This document shows, piece after piece, positions 1 through 10,623 of a stretch of DNA of 64,000 nt. Location of the stretch: contig OY821521.1 of assembly GCA_963682025.1 (NCBI GenBank), positions 120,638,020 to 120,702,019 on the forward strand, written 5' to 3'. The stretch comes from Cordilura impudica (taxonomy: Eukaryota; Arthropoda; Insecta; Diptera; Scathophagidae). How positions within the stretch are numbered: the stretch's first letter is position 1; each line of letters starts with the position of its first letter. Position numbers and translations under genes: made by a program. The notes under the pieces are model-generated. The model was not told where the DNA came from. It ran no database searches and saw nothing but the letters and a program-made list of their open reading frames with translations.

Positions 1-169
1 TAGTACATGTATAAACCCTGCATACTTGCATTCAAAAGTAGTAGGTAGGTAAACCATAACCTGTAAAAAATTGGTGTTTAGAAAATTACTATTTTTTGTC
101 AGATGTTAAAAAAAGATGTTAATTACAATAAATTTTTAAAATTTGTTATTTAATGTCGGGAACGGAGGC

Positions 170-430
170 AAACGCCATTCCCAAAATTTTGTTTCAAGAG
201 TTATCCACATTAAGAATAACCGCGGAGCTCAGCTCAATCAATGCGCAATGATCGAGCCTTGCCCTGGGAAACATGCATTTATGTCTTTCTAAACACAAAC
301 GCCATTCCCAACTACCAAAAATTTTAGACGAGCTATTCACATTATGAATAGTCGCGGAGCTCAACTCAATCAAAGTGCAATGATGAAGCTTCGCCCTGGG
401 AAACATATATTCATGCTTTTCTTAGCACAA
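170..430 (+). repeat. Tandem direct repeat, two copies of about 127 bp
   Basis: Two diverged copies lie head to tail. Both start with AAACGCCATTCCCAA (near 170 and 297) and both carry CGCGGAGCTCA and CCCTGGGAAACAT blocks in the same order. The copies differ by scattered substitutions and small indels, so the duplication is not recent. The short minus-strand open frame across it is a by-product of the repetition and I do not call it a gene. Confidence 0.8.
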
Positions 431-831
431 ACCGAACTTCTTATGGCACATTAAAAATAAACTAATTGAGAAGTACAATTCATCATTACGCTGTATTATA
501 TTACTATTTTCTTATTTTACTGGTAGCTAGTAAACAAAGTGATCGTATCATTGTGAACGAAATAGAATTGAAATTGTGTGCAGATTTGTTTTACTTAAAA
601 AACCTGTTTCTACAGATAGTGAATAATTTCCCAGTAAGCATTTTACGCAATAAATTATCATGTAGTCTTTTTGACTCATATGTGCTATTAAAACAGTCAT
701 AAATGCGCCCTTTTGCTGATCCCAAAATATTCTTTTGTTGGGATTAAATATTACCTTACCCCCGAATCTTCTTGAGAGTCCTTTTTATCCGCTTTTCTGA
801 TCAGTTTCGACTCATTTTTGAGTCTTATTAT
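431..831. other. No gene seen
   Basis: AT-rich sequence between the tandem repeat and the first family B repeat. A 78-codon plus-strand open frame at 466-702 has no recognisable motif and I give it no support. Confidence 0.6.
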
Positions 832-1612
832 ACCCTCCACTCCAGTGTGCAGAGGGTATATATAAGTTTGTCATTCCATTTGTAATAATTAGAAAAAAAA
901 ATTTTGGACCCCATAAAATGTATATATTTGTGATCCTTTATAACAACCCGAGTTGATATGGCGATGTCCGTCTATCCGTCTATGGAAATCATGACGACGG
1001 CATCAATCGGGCAGCTAGCGTGCTCGTTGACATAAAAAATCGTCCAAATCGGTCGATTAGGGCCCGAGATTTGAATGAAGAACTAAAAAAGTCTTGAAAA
1101 AATGTAATTTTCTATGTTGTTCTTGTCACGATCACGCCCTGAATAGTGCAGCTACAGTGATCACCAAATTCATGGGAAGATTTCTATTTCAAAAATCAAT
1201 AAAATCGGTTGAACATGTCCAGGGAAATCTCTGAAAAAGTAAAAAAAATGAAAAATATGATGATTCTATATTGTTCTTGTTGTTATTCTAAATGTTGTGT
1301 TGTTGTCATAGCTGGACTTGTTGTTTTTGTGGTCGTTGTGGTAATAATGTAATAAAAACTAACCCTTTGTAAATTTTTTTTTTAACTCTGGTAGGAAAAT
1401 TTAAAAGTTTCCATTGTTTTGGCATCACTCTAAAAAATTTTTAGATCATTTCTGTTATTACCACGAGCCTGCCTGCAAAATTTTAGACCGAATGGCTCAC
1501 GGGAAATTGGTTAAAATCGATCCAAAATTTTTTCGACAAGCAGACACTACGATTTAATATAAAGGGAGTAAAAATTCACCAACATCTTAAGCAAATAATG
1601 CTAAAATACCTA
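832..1612 (+). repeat. Interspersed repeat family B, copy 1
   Basis: Begins with TATACCCTCCACTCCAGTGT and ends near AAATAATGCTAAAATACC. Other copies are at 3603-4170 (5' truncated), 31462-32322 (inverted) and 35597-36421 (inverted). Inside is a core of tandem GTCCGTCTATCC-like motifs next to CCCCATAAAATGTATATATT. A related core also occurs in family A. No protein is encoded. A non-autonomous element is the best guess; its class is not clear. Confidence 0.75.
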
Positions 1613-2012
1613 GTTGTTAATAAAAAAAAAAATAATATAAATATAGCAAAAAAAATTTATGTATAAATTTATTTATAAATTTATATAAACATATTAAATA
1701 ATACAAATAATATACATATATTATATATGTATATCCATAACAACTGCATGTTAGAAATAAGTCGGTATGTTATTTTATTTACATAAAATTCTGCAATATT
1801 TTGTTGTGAGGAAAATACATTTCTTTTGCATTAACAGAGTGTCACTTCATTTTGCTCAGCGTGACTATGCCACAGTAGATGGCGCCACAATTTTTGTTTG
1901 TTCTAATTAGCTTTGCAATAGATATTTTAACAAGAATTTTAATATTTTCAACTGGTTATCATACAGAAAAATGTTAAGAGTATACACGGGCTGGTCTTTT
2001 ATTTCATACGTT
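1613..2012 (+). repeat. Flanking repeat S, copy 1
   Basis: AT-rich sequence that repeats at 4171-4640 and in part at 31240-31461. Shared landmarks are AACAGAGTGTCACTTCATTT, GATGGCGCCACAATTTTTG and GAGTATACACGGGCTGGTC. The S block ends exactly where the I-like LINE begins. It may be part of a longer element together with family B. Confidence 0.7.
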
Positions 2013-2459
2013 ATTATTATTATTATTATTATTCTGATATTTATTATAATTAAAATTACAATAAAACTTAAAAACTAGAGCACTAGCAGCTTAGGCTATC
2101 GGCTTCTATTGCTGGATCAAAGAGATGTTATCTATAATTAGCAAGTGGATTAAAAACAATGATTAAATATCATTTTGAATATTAAGGTACTGTAAGAATT
2201 GATATATTATTTTCACATTGTTTTCTGATGGATGTTTTAGAAGATTAGTTCCATTGGATGAGTTAAATAATCTTAGACGAATATTGTGTAGGAAAACGTG
2301 CACACTGGTTGAGAGCGTTTGGTTATCAAAAATTGGTGTGTCAATCTTGTGTTTGTGAGACGAAGCCTTGTGAAACATCTGTTTTTATGACAATTGGTGG
2401 ATGGTGGTAGGCAGATGGGTGTTTTATCGGGGTTACTTTGTTGATAGGCTTGCCTGTAT

Positions 2460-2940
2460 CAGTTCCATTTTTGGTGCATGGATCTATTTAGATTTAAAAT
2501 TGGGTATCGGCAGATGAAGTTCTTAGACTGCGCAATAAAAAAATATGTTGGGTGAAGGTAAGTCGCTTTTGCAGCTTTATCTGCAGCTTCGTTCCCTGTT
2601 ATGCCGATGTGGCTTGGTAGCCATAGTAATTTCACTTTGTTCATCATTTGTATTAGAAGTTGCTGAATAGAAATGATATTTTCATTTTTATTTCTTAGAT
2701 TCTCAGCTGCATCGAATACCGATCGACTGTCGGTGCAGATAATGTATTTGCTATTTGAGTTCCTGCATAAGATTAAAGCTTCCATTATTGCTATCGCTTC
2801 TGCTTCAAATATGGTTGCCTCTTGTGGTAGAAGTCCTGATATTTTTGTCGATGCATTTTCATCGGTAACGGCAAATCCTACATGCGTTTATGTTTTTGAA
2901 CCATCTGTGAAGAGGAAATTCCATTCTTCATTTTTATAGT
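2460..2940 (-). pseudogene. LINE RNase H domain, broken
   Basis: Minus-strand reading shows the RNase H catalytic series: Asp in FTDGSK near 2915, Glu in FEAEAIAIMEAL near 2790, Asp in ICTDSRSVF near 2730, and the conserved LPSHIGITGNEAADKAAK segment near 2590. This order and spacing fit the RNase H of I-clade LINEs, which removes the RNA strand during target-primed reverse transcription. A stop codon (TAA) interrupts the reading shortly after the FTDGSK motif, so the open part (2459-2785) starts downstream of the first catalytic Asp. The next upstream piece of the same element is the RT tail at 3016-3486. Confidence 0.8.
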
Positions 2941-3015
2941 TGGCAAAAATTTCATTGAAGAGTGATTTAAAAATTATTGGTGATGTGTTGTTTCTATTAA
3001 ACGGTTGTAGGTTTT

Positions 3016-3486
3016 TTATAAAGTTTTTAGATTCAAGTAGCCACGGAGGGGGTTTGGTAAAGTAGGAACATGTTTTTGAATGCTAAATTTTTTTGTGATT
3101 TTAAAAATATGGGATAAGGTGGATGGATAAGTCAATTCTCTCTTCTTCTTTTTGAGCAGGATAATTTGTTTGTGAAGTAGTGATGCTTTGTTGCAAAAGA
3201 TTTTATGTAGTAGAAGCATTTTAAGTTTATTGGCATGGATCCGGAGTGGATCAAAGCCCCCTTCAGCCTGTAGATTCTTTATTGGCGTAGTTCGAAAAGC
3301 CCTTAGGCTTACTCTAATGGCGGCATTAAGAATATTCTCCACAACTTTGATATTTGTTTTACAGGTTTTGCTGTAAATCACAAGGCCATAGTCAATTTTT
3401 GATAGTAATACCGATCTCACTAATCTTAGCAGGCTGTTGGTGTGCATATGACTCCTTGGAGACGATAAATATTTGATGATGTTCAA
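3016..3486 (-). pseudogene. LINE reverse transcriptase C-terminal (thumb) fragment
   Basis: A 156-codon minus-strand open frame carries LLRLVRSVLLSKIDYG, the typical helix after the RT palm in Jockey and I-type LINEs, followed by the A-I-R-V-x-L-R-A-F-R-T-T-P motif. The catalytic palm (YxDD) is not present; sequence beyond 3500 is repeat S/B material or unrecognised. It is in the right orientation and order to be the 5' neighbour of the RNase H at 2460-2940. It is a truncated relic with no expected function. Confidence 0.75.
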
Positions 3487-3602
3487 TCTATTTGTTAAAT
3501 CTTTTTTTAAATAATTACAATGGTACTTAAAGCTATATTTACAATCGATATTTATACCTAATATTTTACATTGGTTTACATTTTTAATAATTTACTTGAC
3601 AG

Positions 3603-4170
3603 TTTCTAAAAAGAAGTAAAAAAAAGTCTTGAAAAAATATGATTTTCTATATTGTTCTTGTCACGATCACGCCCTCAATAGTGCAGCTACAGTGATCATT
3701 TTTAGTGAGAATGATTCACCCAATTCATAGGAAGATTTCTATTGCAAAAATCATTAAAATCGGTGGAACATGTCCAGGGAAATCTCTGAAAAATTAAAAA
3801 AAAATTAAAAATACGATGATTCCATATTTTTCTTGTTGTTATTCTAAATGTTGTGTTGTTGTCATAGCTGGACTTGTTGTTTTTGTGGTCGTTGTGGTAA
3901 TAATATAATAAAAACTAACCCTTTGTACATTTTTTTATTAACTCTGGTAGAAAAACTTAAAAGTTTCCATTGTTTTGGCATCACTAAACAAATTTGTTAG
4001 ATCATTTCTGTTATTACCACGAGCCTGCCTGCAAAATTTCAGATCGAATGGGTAACGGGAAATTGGTTAAAATCAATCCAAAATTTTTTCGACAAGCAGA
4101 CACTACGAGCTAATATAAAGGGAGTAAAAATTCACCAACATCTAAAGCAAATAATGCTAAAATACCCAGT
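3603..4170 (+). repeat. Interspersed repeat family B, copy 2 (5' truncated)
   Basis: Matches 1078-1612 from the GTCTTGAAAAAAT block onward through GTCACGATCACGCCC and ACTCCCTTTATATT-complement sequence to the AATAATGCTAAAATACC end. The first 250 bp of family B, including the TATACCCTCCACTCC end, are missing at the junction with the I-like LINE. Confidence 0.75.
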
Positions 4171-4640
4171 TGTTAATAAAAAAAAAACAATGTAAATATA
4201 GCAAAAAAAAAATTTATGTATAAATTTATTTAAAGAGAAAAACACAAAAATAACGTTTGATGTTGTATTTTTTGTGTGTAATATTTACATGTATGTACAT
4301 ACATAAACATATTAAATAATATACATATATTATATATATGTATGTATATCCATAACAACTGCATGTTAGAAAAATAAATCGGTATATTATTTTATTTACA
4401 TAAAATTCTGCAATATTTTTTTGTGGGGAAAATACATTTCTTTTGCATTAACAGAGTGTCACTTCATTTTGCTCAACGTGACTATACCACAATAGATGGC
4501 GCCACAATTTTTGTTTGTTCTAATTAGCTTTGCAATAGTTATTTCTTTTTTAACATGAATGTCAATATTTTCGACTAGATATCATGCAGAACAATGTTAA
4601 GAGTATACACGGGCTGGTCTTTTATTTCATACGTTTTTTC
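4171..4640 (+). repeat. Flanking repeat S, copy 2
   Basis: Second copy of the 1613-2012 block, in the same order after family B. It has an extra stretch, AAAGAGAAAAACACAAAAAT near 4235, that is also present at 31265, so copies 2 and 3 share a form that copy 1 lacks. Confidence 0.7.
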
Positions 4641-5369
4641 ATTATTCTTTTACAAATATGAACATAAGTTTGGCATATTAACTTTTTTTTATCTTCACAA
4701 AATAGAATTACCGAGTTCATCAATGAGTTTTTTTTGCATTCAAAACATACTAGTTATATAGAATTATTATTCTGCTTTACCTACAAAATATCTGATTGCG
4801 ATTACATCTAATTTTTAAAAATTGTTTATAATTACTAAAGCATTATTATTCACATAAATACAAAATTGCACTTTTTAAATTTTCCATTCAAATTTTAGAA
4901 AATATCAATTCTAAAAACTGGAATTAAAATTTCCAATTATAAATTAGAAAATATTAACTGAATTTCAGAAAATCATATCAAAACGTCGGAAATAATAATT
5001 TTAAATTTAGAAGACATCAATTGCATCTTTAATATATAAATTTTATTCGTTAAACACAAATTGAAATTCCAAAAAAAAAAACACCAAATACCTATGTTTA
5101 CATTTAAAAATGTTTACATATAAAAAAATATTGCCATTCAGGAGAAATTAATAGCTTTTCAGTACGCGATTCAGTAACTTCTTTTAACGATAGTCGAATC
5201 GTTAAAAAAAGAATATAGCAAAATTATCAGTAAAATTTTTAAACGATATTCGCTATTGTTAAAGTCAGCTGTTGTTGTTATCTAAACGGCAACCATTTTT
5301 GTGTTGTTTATTCAATCGATAAAAACTTAAATTTTTAGGTTGAAGTGTCGTCATACATAAATAAAAATC
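4641..5369. other. No gene seen; AT-rich flank
   Basis: Low-complexity AT-rich sequence. Between about 4885 and 4990 there are scattered pieces such as GAATTTCAGAAAATCATATC that resemble the 21-bp minisatellite monomer at 42520-43450, but they are not in tandem. Short poly(A) runs occur. No coding or RNA feature is recognisable. Confidence 0.6.
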
Positions 5370-6232
5370 ATAAGATAGTGAAAATATTTTGCTTTTATTA
5401 AAAAACTTTTTTATATAAATAAAAAATTAAATAGCATATCCAATTCATAATTTCATTTTATAATAAATAAACAGAAATATTAATAAAAAAAAATAAAGAT
5501 ATTAAACATAAACATAAAATCATCCTGTCAAACACGAAGTAATTTGTTTTTTTCTATTCTTCTTTGTGTTTTTCGCTTATTTTGACAGAGATGCCACTCG
5601 TTTACAATTTAAATAAATAGAAAAATAGATTTGTCGACAGTCGTTAAGATGTACATATGTACTTAGTGAATCACTTAATCCTTAGTGCAAACAACAATAG
5701 CTGTCGATATATTTTGCGATTGTCGGATTGTTGAAATTTACAGAATCGAACTACAGAAAACATTAATTTAAATTCAATGAATTTTAGAAAACGTTAAATG
5801 ATATTTAAGAATTGCGAACATAAAAATTGTTACATAAATAAAAGCAATGACGGAAAAAAATTTGCTTGCCGGAGCCTTTAGAAAGAGTCGTTGGGAGGAA
5901 GGTTGCCAGTCCAAGGATCGGACTTTAAAACCTCCGGGTCCCGTTTCAATAGGGAGAGACTAGATTATGGGAGCGGGCAAGACTCCGGTCTCAATTCCCT
6001 GCCACTTTAAAATTTTTTCCTTTCATTAAGGGAGAGGTTTGCGGCCAGTGGAGTAACCAACTCCAACCTGAGTCCCGGGTCCGACTATTGTTAACTGGGC
6101 GAACCTACATTACGCGGCAGAGCCCAAAACCGCAGTTCGCCCCAGACTCACTTTATTGGTGATCTGAAAAGAAATGAAGAATGAATATATTAGTAAGTAC
6201 ACAGAATAAGTGGAACGATACATTGTCCTTAC

Positions 6233-6263
6233 CCAACTCCAGGAACAGTCCTTGGTTGAGAAT
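6233..6263 (-). other. Candidate 31-nt antisense exon inside the LTR
   Basis: Read on the minus strand, this piece follows a CTATTTTCAG acceptor and precedes a GTAAGG donor. The piece before it ends in an ATG directly at a GTAAGT donor (6323), about 45 nt after a TATA-like ATATAATAAA. The piece after it, at 6152-6163, lies between CTTTTCAG and GTGAGT. The same arrangement is in LTRs 2 and 3 and at 30478-30508 in the 3' LTR. These are consensus fly-type signals around introns of about 60-70 nt. This is inference from signals only. Confidence 0.4.
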
Positions 6264-7090
6264 CTGAAAATAGAGAGTTATTAATTAAATAATATAGAAA
6301 AAAAGAGCAGATATCTACTTACCATCTGTATGTGGTTGTTTACGTCTGTTGATTTTATTTGTAGGTTTATTATATGTGTCAAAGTGGTAGTGATTGGTGG
6401 TAAAAAAAAAAAGTTACTATCGAATTGGTAACTCCAAAATTATTTGTAAAATAAAAAAAAACGCAGCGTTGGATTTTCCATTCAAAATCGCAAATATTTA
6501 AATTTGAAAAGTAAAATTGATTTTTGAAAAGTAAAATTTGTGAATGGAAAATATAACTCTATGGAATCGTATGGTCGCCTGGTAGAGTGAAGGATGGATT
6601 GTGACGGTTATTTGGTAGGTAGGAGAAGATAAAGTGGGGGAATGATCAAAGAAAGGTCGGATAAGTATATTTAAATGTGGAAAGTATAGGAAAGGAAGAA
6701 TTTTTACCAAATATTGATAATGTTATGGGATTGAAAAAGATGCAGTTTTTGGCGGAGTAATAGCACTATGTAATGTAATATGGAATTGAAAAAGATGGAG
6801 TTTTGGCGGGACTTTTGCCAGGTATATAGATTTAAAGATGACGTGGAAATAAATAGACCGTTGGAATTGTGGAAAATTTGGGAATAATTAGGATAGTTGA
6901 ATACATTTTTGTAGCGAAAGAAAGGACAGTATTAAGTCGAATGTGAAACAAAAAGGTCATACAAAATAATTAGTGAAAGTGTGCGATTGGACGTATATTT
7001 ATATGAGTGTTTTAAGATTAATTATAAAATGAGTTTAAAAGAATTTTTTTTTTAGAAAGAAAGTGATAGCAGTGAATTATAAATAATAAA

Positions 7091-7104
7091 TATATAAATA
7101 TAGG
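7091..7104 (+). promoter_or_regulatory. TATA-like box of the LTR promoter
   Basis: TATATAAATATAGG is followed about 25-40 nt later by the probable start region, and then by an AATAAA at 7466. The same box is at 14437 in LTR 2 and in LTR 3 and in the 39488-41130 fragment. It would place the U3/R border near 7125. Assignment is by motif and spacing only. Confidence 0.45.
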
Positions 7105-7465
7105 CCTGGCTACACCATCAACTCCTACTAGTAGGAAAAATTTTCGTTTGGAGCAGAGGGTGAGAACGAGAAGAGCTAACAACTTTTGGAAGGTTAGTTG
7201 AGAAGGACCTAGGCGATTTCATCCTCGTTTGATGATTGCAAAGGACGGCAGCTGCAAAAGTGAGCGGTCAACAGATATAATTCCTGCGTCATCTCTAAAA
7301 ATCTGAAAAGTAAAAGGTCCATGGCGTAGCCAGGTATGATAAGTATTCTATATAATTTTATTTTTGGGCGAACAAACGAGCCTTTCAAATCAAAGTGACA
7401 CAGGTGTTCAATATAAATATAAAGCTTGTCATTGATTTTGATATTAGAACTGAAGCCAAGGAAGA

Positions 7466-7471
7466 AATAAA
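7466..7471 (+). terminator. Candidate LTR polyadenylation signal
   Basis: AATAAA followed within 40 nt by a GT-rich tract (GGTTTATTGTTTTGTTGTTT), the usual layout of a cleavage and polyadenylation site. It would set the R/U5 border near 7490 and leave a U5 of about 1.2 kb. The signal and tract are kept in all LTR copies here. Confidence 0.45.
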
Positions 7472-8748
7472 CCCTGTTAAGTTGATAAAGGTGTTTTCAC
7501 TGGTTTATTGTTTTGTTGTTTAATACATTCATACGTACCTTGAGAATGAAATTAAATATTAAAATGTTTGTGTAAATATAACTTGTATGAAAAACTGTGT
7601 TTAAAAAAAAAAAAAAAAATTGTATTAAAATTTAAAGCAGAAGATATTAAGGGATGTTAAAATATTGTCATAATTAGTTAGATTAAGCTAGCTTTATAGT
7701 ATTTCTTTTTATAGTATTAGTGGTATAATTTTTATGTGTATAATTGTAAATCCAGCGCTTTGAAAGAGTTACATTCTAAAATAAAAAAAAAATAAAAACT
7801 GATATATATTTATATATATAAAGAAAGGAAAGAATAAAATAAATTACATACGCATAGGGTGCACACCTTTGTCGGGTCGGTGTGTAAAAGAGTAGATAGG
7901 TGTATTAACCGATAGAACTATCCTCAGGGAACTCCTTTAGGAATAAGTTAGTGTGGATTTCCGTTAAGATTCTGAAATTCAGAAAAAAAAATAGGAAAAG
8001 ATTTGAACCCTATAAAAGAAAGTAAAAAAGAAAAAAAGAAATTGATAAGGATACATATATATATATAGAAGTTGAAATTTCATAAGGCAATAAGACTAAT
8101 TAGTAATTAAAAAAAAAAACATTGTTAAATTTATTCAAATGATCTGTTAATGTTCATATACATACATATTCGGGTAGCATTTAAGGTAATAATTTTTTTT
8201 ACATTATATAAGTTTTTTTTTTTTGATTAGCATAGGATACAAAAACAGTTTATTTGTAACAATAATTGTTTATATTAAATGTTAATTGTATATTATATAA
8301 TTAAAATTTTTTTATTTGGCTGAACATCAAAGGAGATGATGTCCGGCTAAATTTTCATAATGGTGTGTTAACGTAAGTATCTGTAAGGTGACCAGTTTTT
8401 GAATGTGGGGTAATCGTCTGAATTTTATGTAGCGATTACCAGGTAGGGCGGGCAGCTAGGGGGACTAATGAGATCTTTTGTCCTTTATTTAAAATCTGTG
8501 TTCTATTTATTGTCCGGGTCAGGTTTGCCCGTCCGGTTGGTAGTGAAAGTTTTTTGACGGTTAGTTTTTTTGTTAGGTATAAATGTAAGTTCGTGGTTAA
8601 TGTATTTATTTTTTTTTTGTTTTGTATTTTATAAATGATATTGTTCGGTCTTTTGCCGTTAGTGATTGGTCGTACTCCCCCTGTCGTCGGTGAGCTAGTC
8701 GGCCAAAACTTCACTTCCGGGACGTGTGAAAAGGGACATGCAACAATA

Positions 8749-8760
8749 TGGCGCCCAAGG
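8749..8760 (+). other. Primer-binding site, tRNA-Lys type, unit 1
   Basis: TGGCGCCCAAGG lies 3 nt after the LTR end. TGGCGCCCAA is complementary to the 3' end of insect tRNA-Lys and is the type used by gypsy. It fixes the LTR's right boundary. Confidence 0.85.
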
Positions 8761-9102
8761 AAAAAAAAAGTATTAAATCTTTTGATGGTCTTCCTAAGTA
8801 TCTTTCATGTTTTAAGTGGCTTGTTCATTAACGATAATAGAACAATTGCATGACGATCATGGAAGGTAGGCGGGAAGATTAGCAAATAGATGTTCAAAGT
8901 GGTTTTTGTGTTTAAATGTCCGTCTGTTTTTTTTAATACCATACTAATTTTTTAGCTTCAATAGGAAATAAAATTAAGACTTTGAATTAAATATAGAATC
9001 AAAGTAGCTTTATTTTATACAGAAAACAATTATAATAACCCAAATATTAGAGACATATCTGGAACAATTTCAAAGAATAATGTAAGGGAAAATACTTACC
9101 CG

Positions 9103-10618
9103 ATTGATCAACTAGGAGATCTAGTTCCACACGCAGGAAGGTCAGCGAATCCACCGCTGGTGAATATTGAGAGGGCACCGTTAATTGATATGACTGAAGA
9201 TAGAGAAACAGGTCAGAGTAAAGAAGGACAGCGAGAAATCGAATCAGCTGTCAACGATGCTATGAAGAAAGCCAGCGAAAATTTGAGAGTAGAAATGTTA
9301 AAGCTTGTTTTGTCCACTATGCAGGAAGGTTTTAAAGTTCTCATGAAGGACATAAACGAGGTTATAAAACCAATAAAAAATCCAACAGTGCAAATGAGAA
9401 CCCAGTAGAAACTGATTCTGTTAGCAGTAGGTCGAGACAAAATAGTGTTAGTAGGAATGGGGCGAATGTGGGAGAGGCAGATAACTTATTTCCGCATAAT
9501 ATTTACCGACAACAAATTCTACGAATGATAACCATCAGCCATATCCTCAGAATAGGTCTCACCAGGTTCCACCCAGTAACAATGGTCACAACCAACAGTC
9601 TGCGGATGAAGATCGGCGCTTTTCTGCTATTTTAACCACTGGTCCATTTTTTTCAAATCAAGTTAATAATAGGTACGTGGAACCAGTACAGGGAAATATT
9701 TGAATTGATAAGTGGAACTTAATTTTTGATGGAGTTAGCCGTACTCCTACTATAGAAGATTTTATATTCCGTATAGAATATCTACAGGCTCATTATGGAA
9801 TTCCTTGGATGGAGGTATTAAGAGATTTTCATGTTTTGTTGAAGGGACACCCTAAAGACTGGTATTGGTTATTTGTGCAGAACTTTGACAATACTACAGC
9901 GGTTCAGAATATTGCCGGAATAGAGGGCGAGTATAGAAATAAAACGTTAGATTGGCCCACTTTGCGGTTTAGTCTTCTAAAATAATACCAATCTACCCGT
10001 AGCGATTTTGAGGTAATAAGAGAATTGGTTGAAAGGAAACAAAATATAGGCGAATCAATTGATTCGTATTTCCATACCATGTTGACATTGCGGTCAAGAT
10101 TAAGAATACAGATTCCAGATTATGAAATGATTAAGATTATGAAGAGAAATATTAAGGAGAATCTGGCAAAAATGATTTATCCTATCACAATATATAGTCT
10201 GGAGCAGTTGAGGGAAGAGTGTAAGGAAATAGAAATATGGTTTCCTAAACGGGATGTCAGGGCAGTCCCACCGCCACAAAATATGCGATTCCCAAACCGT
10301 CAACATGTTAATGAAGTTTTTAATGAAAATTACAATGTCAATATACTAGAGGGTGATTACGACCCTAACCTACAGGCTGTCGATGCAGTTGCTTTTCGGG
10401 AAAAAAGGGAGGTCAAGTGTTGGAACTGTAAACTTTCCGGGCACACATATATGGAATGTGAGTCAACCGTGCGAAACATATTCTGTTTCAAATGCGGGTT
10501 GGAACGAACGGTTACTCCGAAGTGTCCAAACTGTAGGCCGGAAAACCAACGTCGGAGTATGATGAAAGCGCGCGAATCACGCTCCACACAGACGTCCGCA
10601 ACAACACCCGGAGTGTAG
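9103..10618 (+). pseudogene. gag of unit 1, broken, start codon lost
   Basis: Gag would package the element RNA into virus-like particles. The start codon seen in units 2 and 3 (ATG before DQLGDLVPHAG) is ATT here. The first reading block ends at a stop at 9406-9408. Reading then moves to other frames, and a TGA follows near 9700 (before IDKWNLIFDG). Another stop (TAA, where unit 2 has CAA) is near 9984. The last block, 10025-10618, carries a CCHC zinc knuckle, CWNCKLSGHTYMEC, and a second Cys cluster CFKCGL...CPNC, which bind RNA. The frame ends at TAG 10616-10618, 5 nt before the pol ATG. Confidence 0.85.
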
Positions 10619-10623
10619 GGACT

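Larger units (their letters stand above)
2013..3602 (-). mobile_element. 5'-truncated I-like non-LTR retrotransposon
   Basis: Read on the minus strand this is the 3' end of a LINE: the reverse transcriptase C-terminal part (3016-3486), then an RNase H domain (about 2460-2940), then non-coding sequence, ending at 2013-2036 in a run of TAA repeats. An RNase H domain after RT and a (TAA)n tail are features of the I clade. The 5' part (ORF1, endonuclease, most of RT) is missing. The element lies between two copies of the B-S repeat pair. No target-site duplication is clear because both flanks are repetitive. Confidence 0.75.
5848..8745 (+). repeat. 5' LTR of tandem unit 1 (about 2.9 kb)
   Basis: Starts TGACGG and ends GCAACA, so it has the usual TG...CA ends. 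The right boundary is fixed by the primer-binding site 3 nt downstream and by the LTR fragment at 39488-41130, which stops at the same GCAACA. The left boundary is fixed by the copy at 30096, where homology begins at CAATGACGG. An LTR of 2.9 kb is very long for an insect Ty3/gypsy element; Ulysses of Drosophila virilis is a known long-LTR relative type, but I cannot assign this element to it. U3, R and U5 can be guessed from the TATA-like box at 7091 and the AATAAA at 7466. Confidence 0.9.

Noticed and set aside
466..702. 78-codon plus-strand frame
   Set aside because: Isolated, no motif, in AT-rich repeat-flanking sequence.
6001..6160. tRNA or other structured RNA in the GC-richer LTR block
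   Set aside because: No A-box/B-box pair in proper spacing and no cloverleaf could be traced by eye.
6413..6430. LTR end at GTTAC with a primer-binding site at TTGGTAACTCC, giving a 570-bp LTR
   Set aside because: The homology stop at 30661 first suggested it, but a clear tRNA-Lys site at 8749 and the LTR fragment ending at GCAACA (41130) show that the LTR continues to 8745.
6498..6710. 70-codon minus-strand frame in every LTR copy
   Set aside because: Low-complexity Ile/Phe/Ser-rich translation inside non-coding LTR; no domain and no independent conservation.
8436..8714. 92-codon minus-strand frame kept in all three LTRs
   Set aside because: The three LTRs are recent tandem copies, so conservation is not independent evidence; no motif, and the fourth LTR piece has lost the region.
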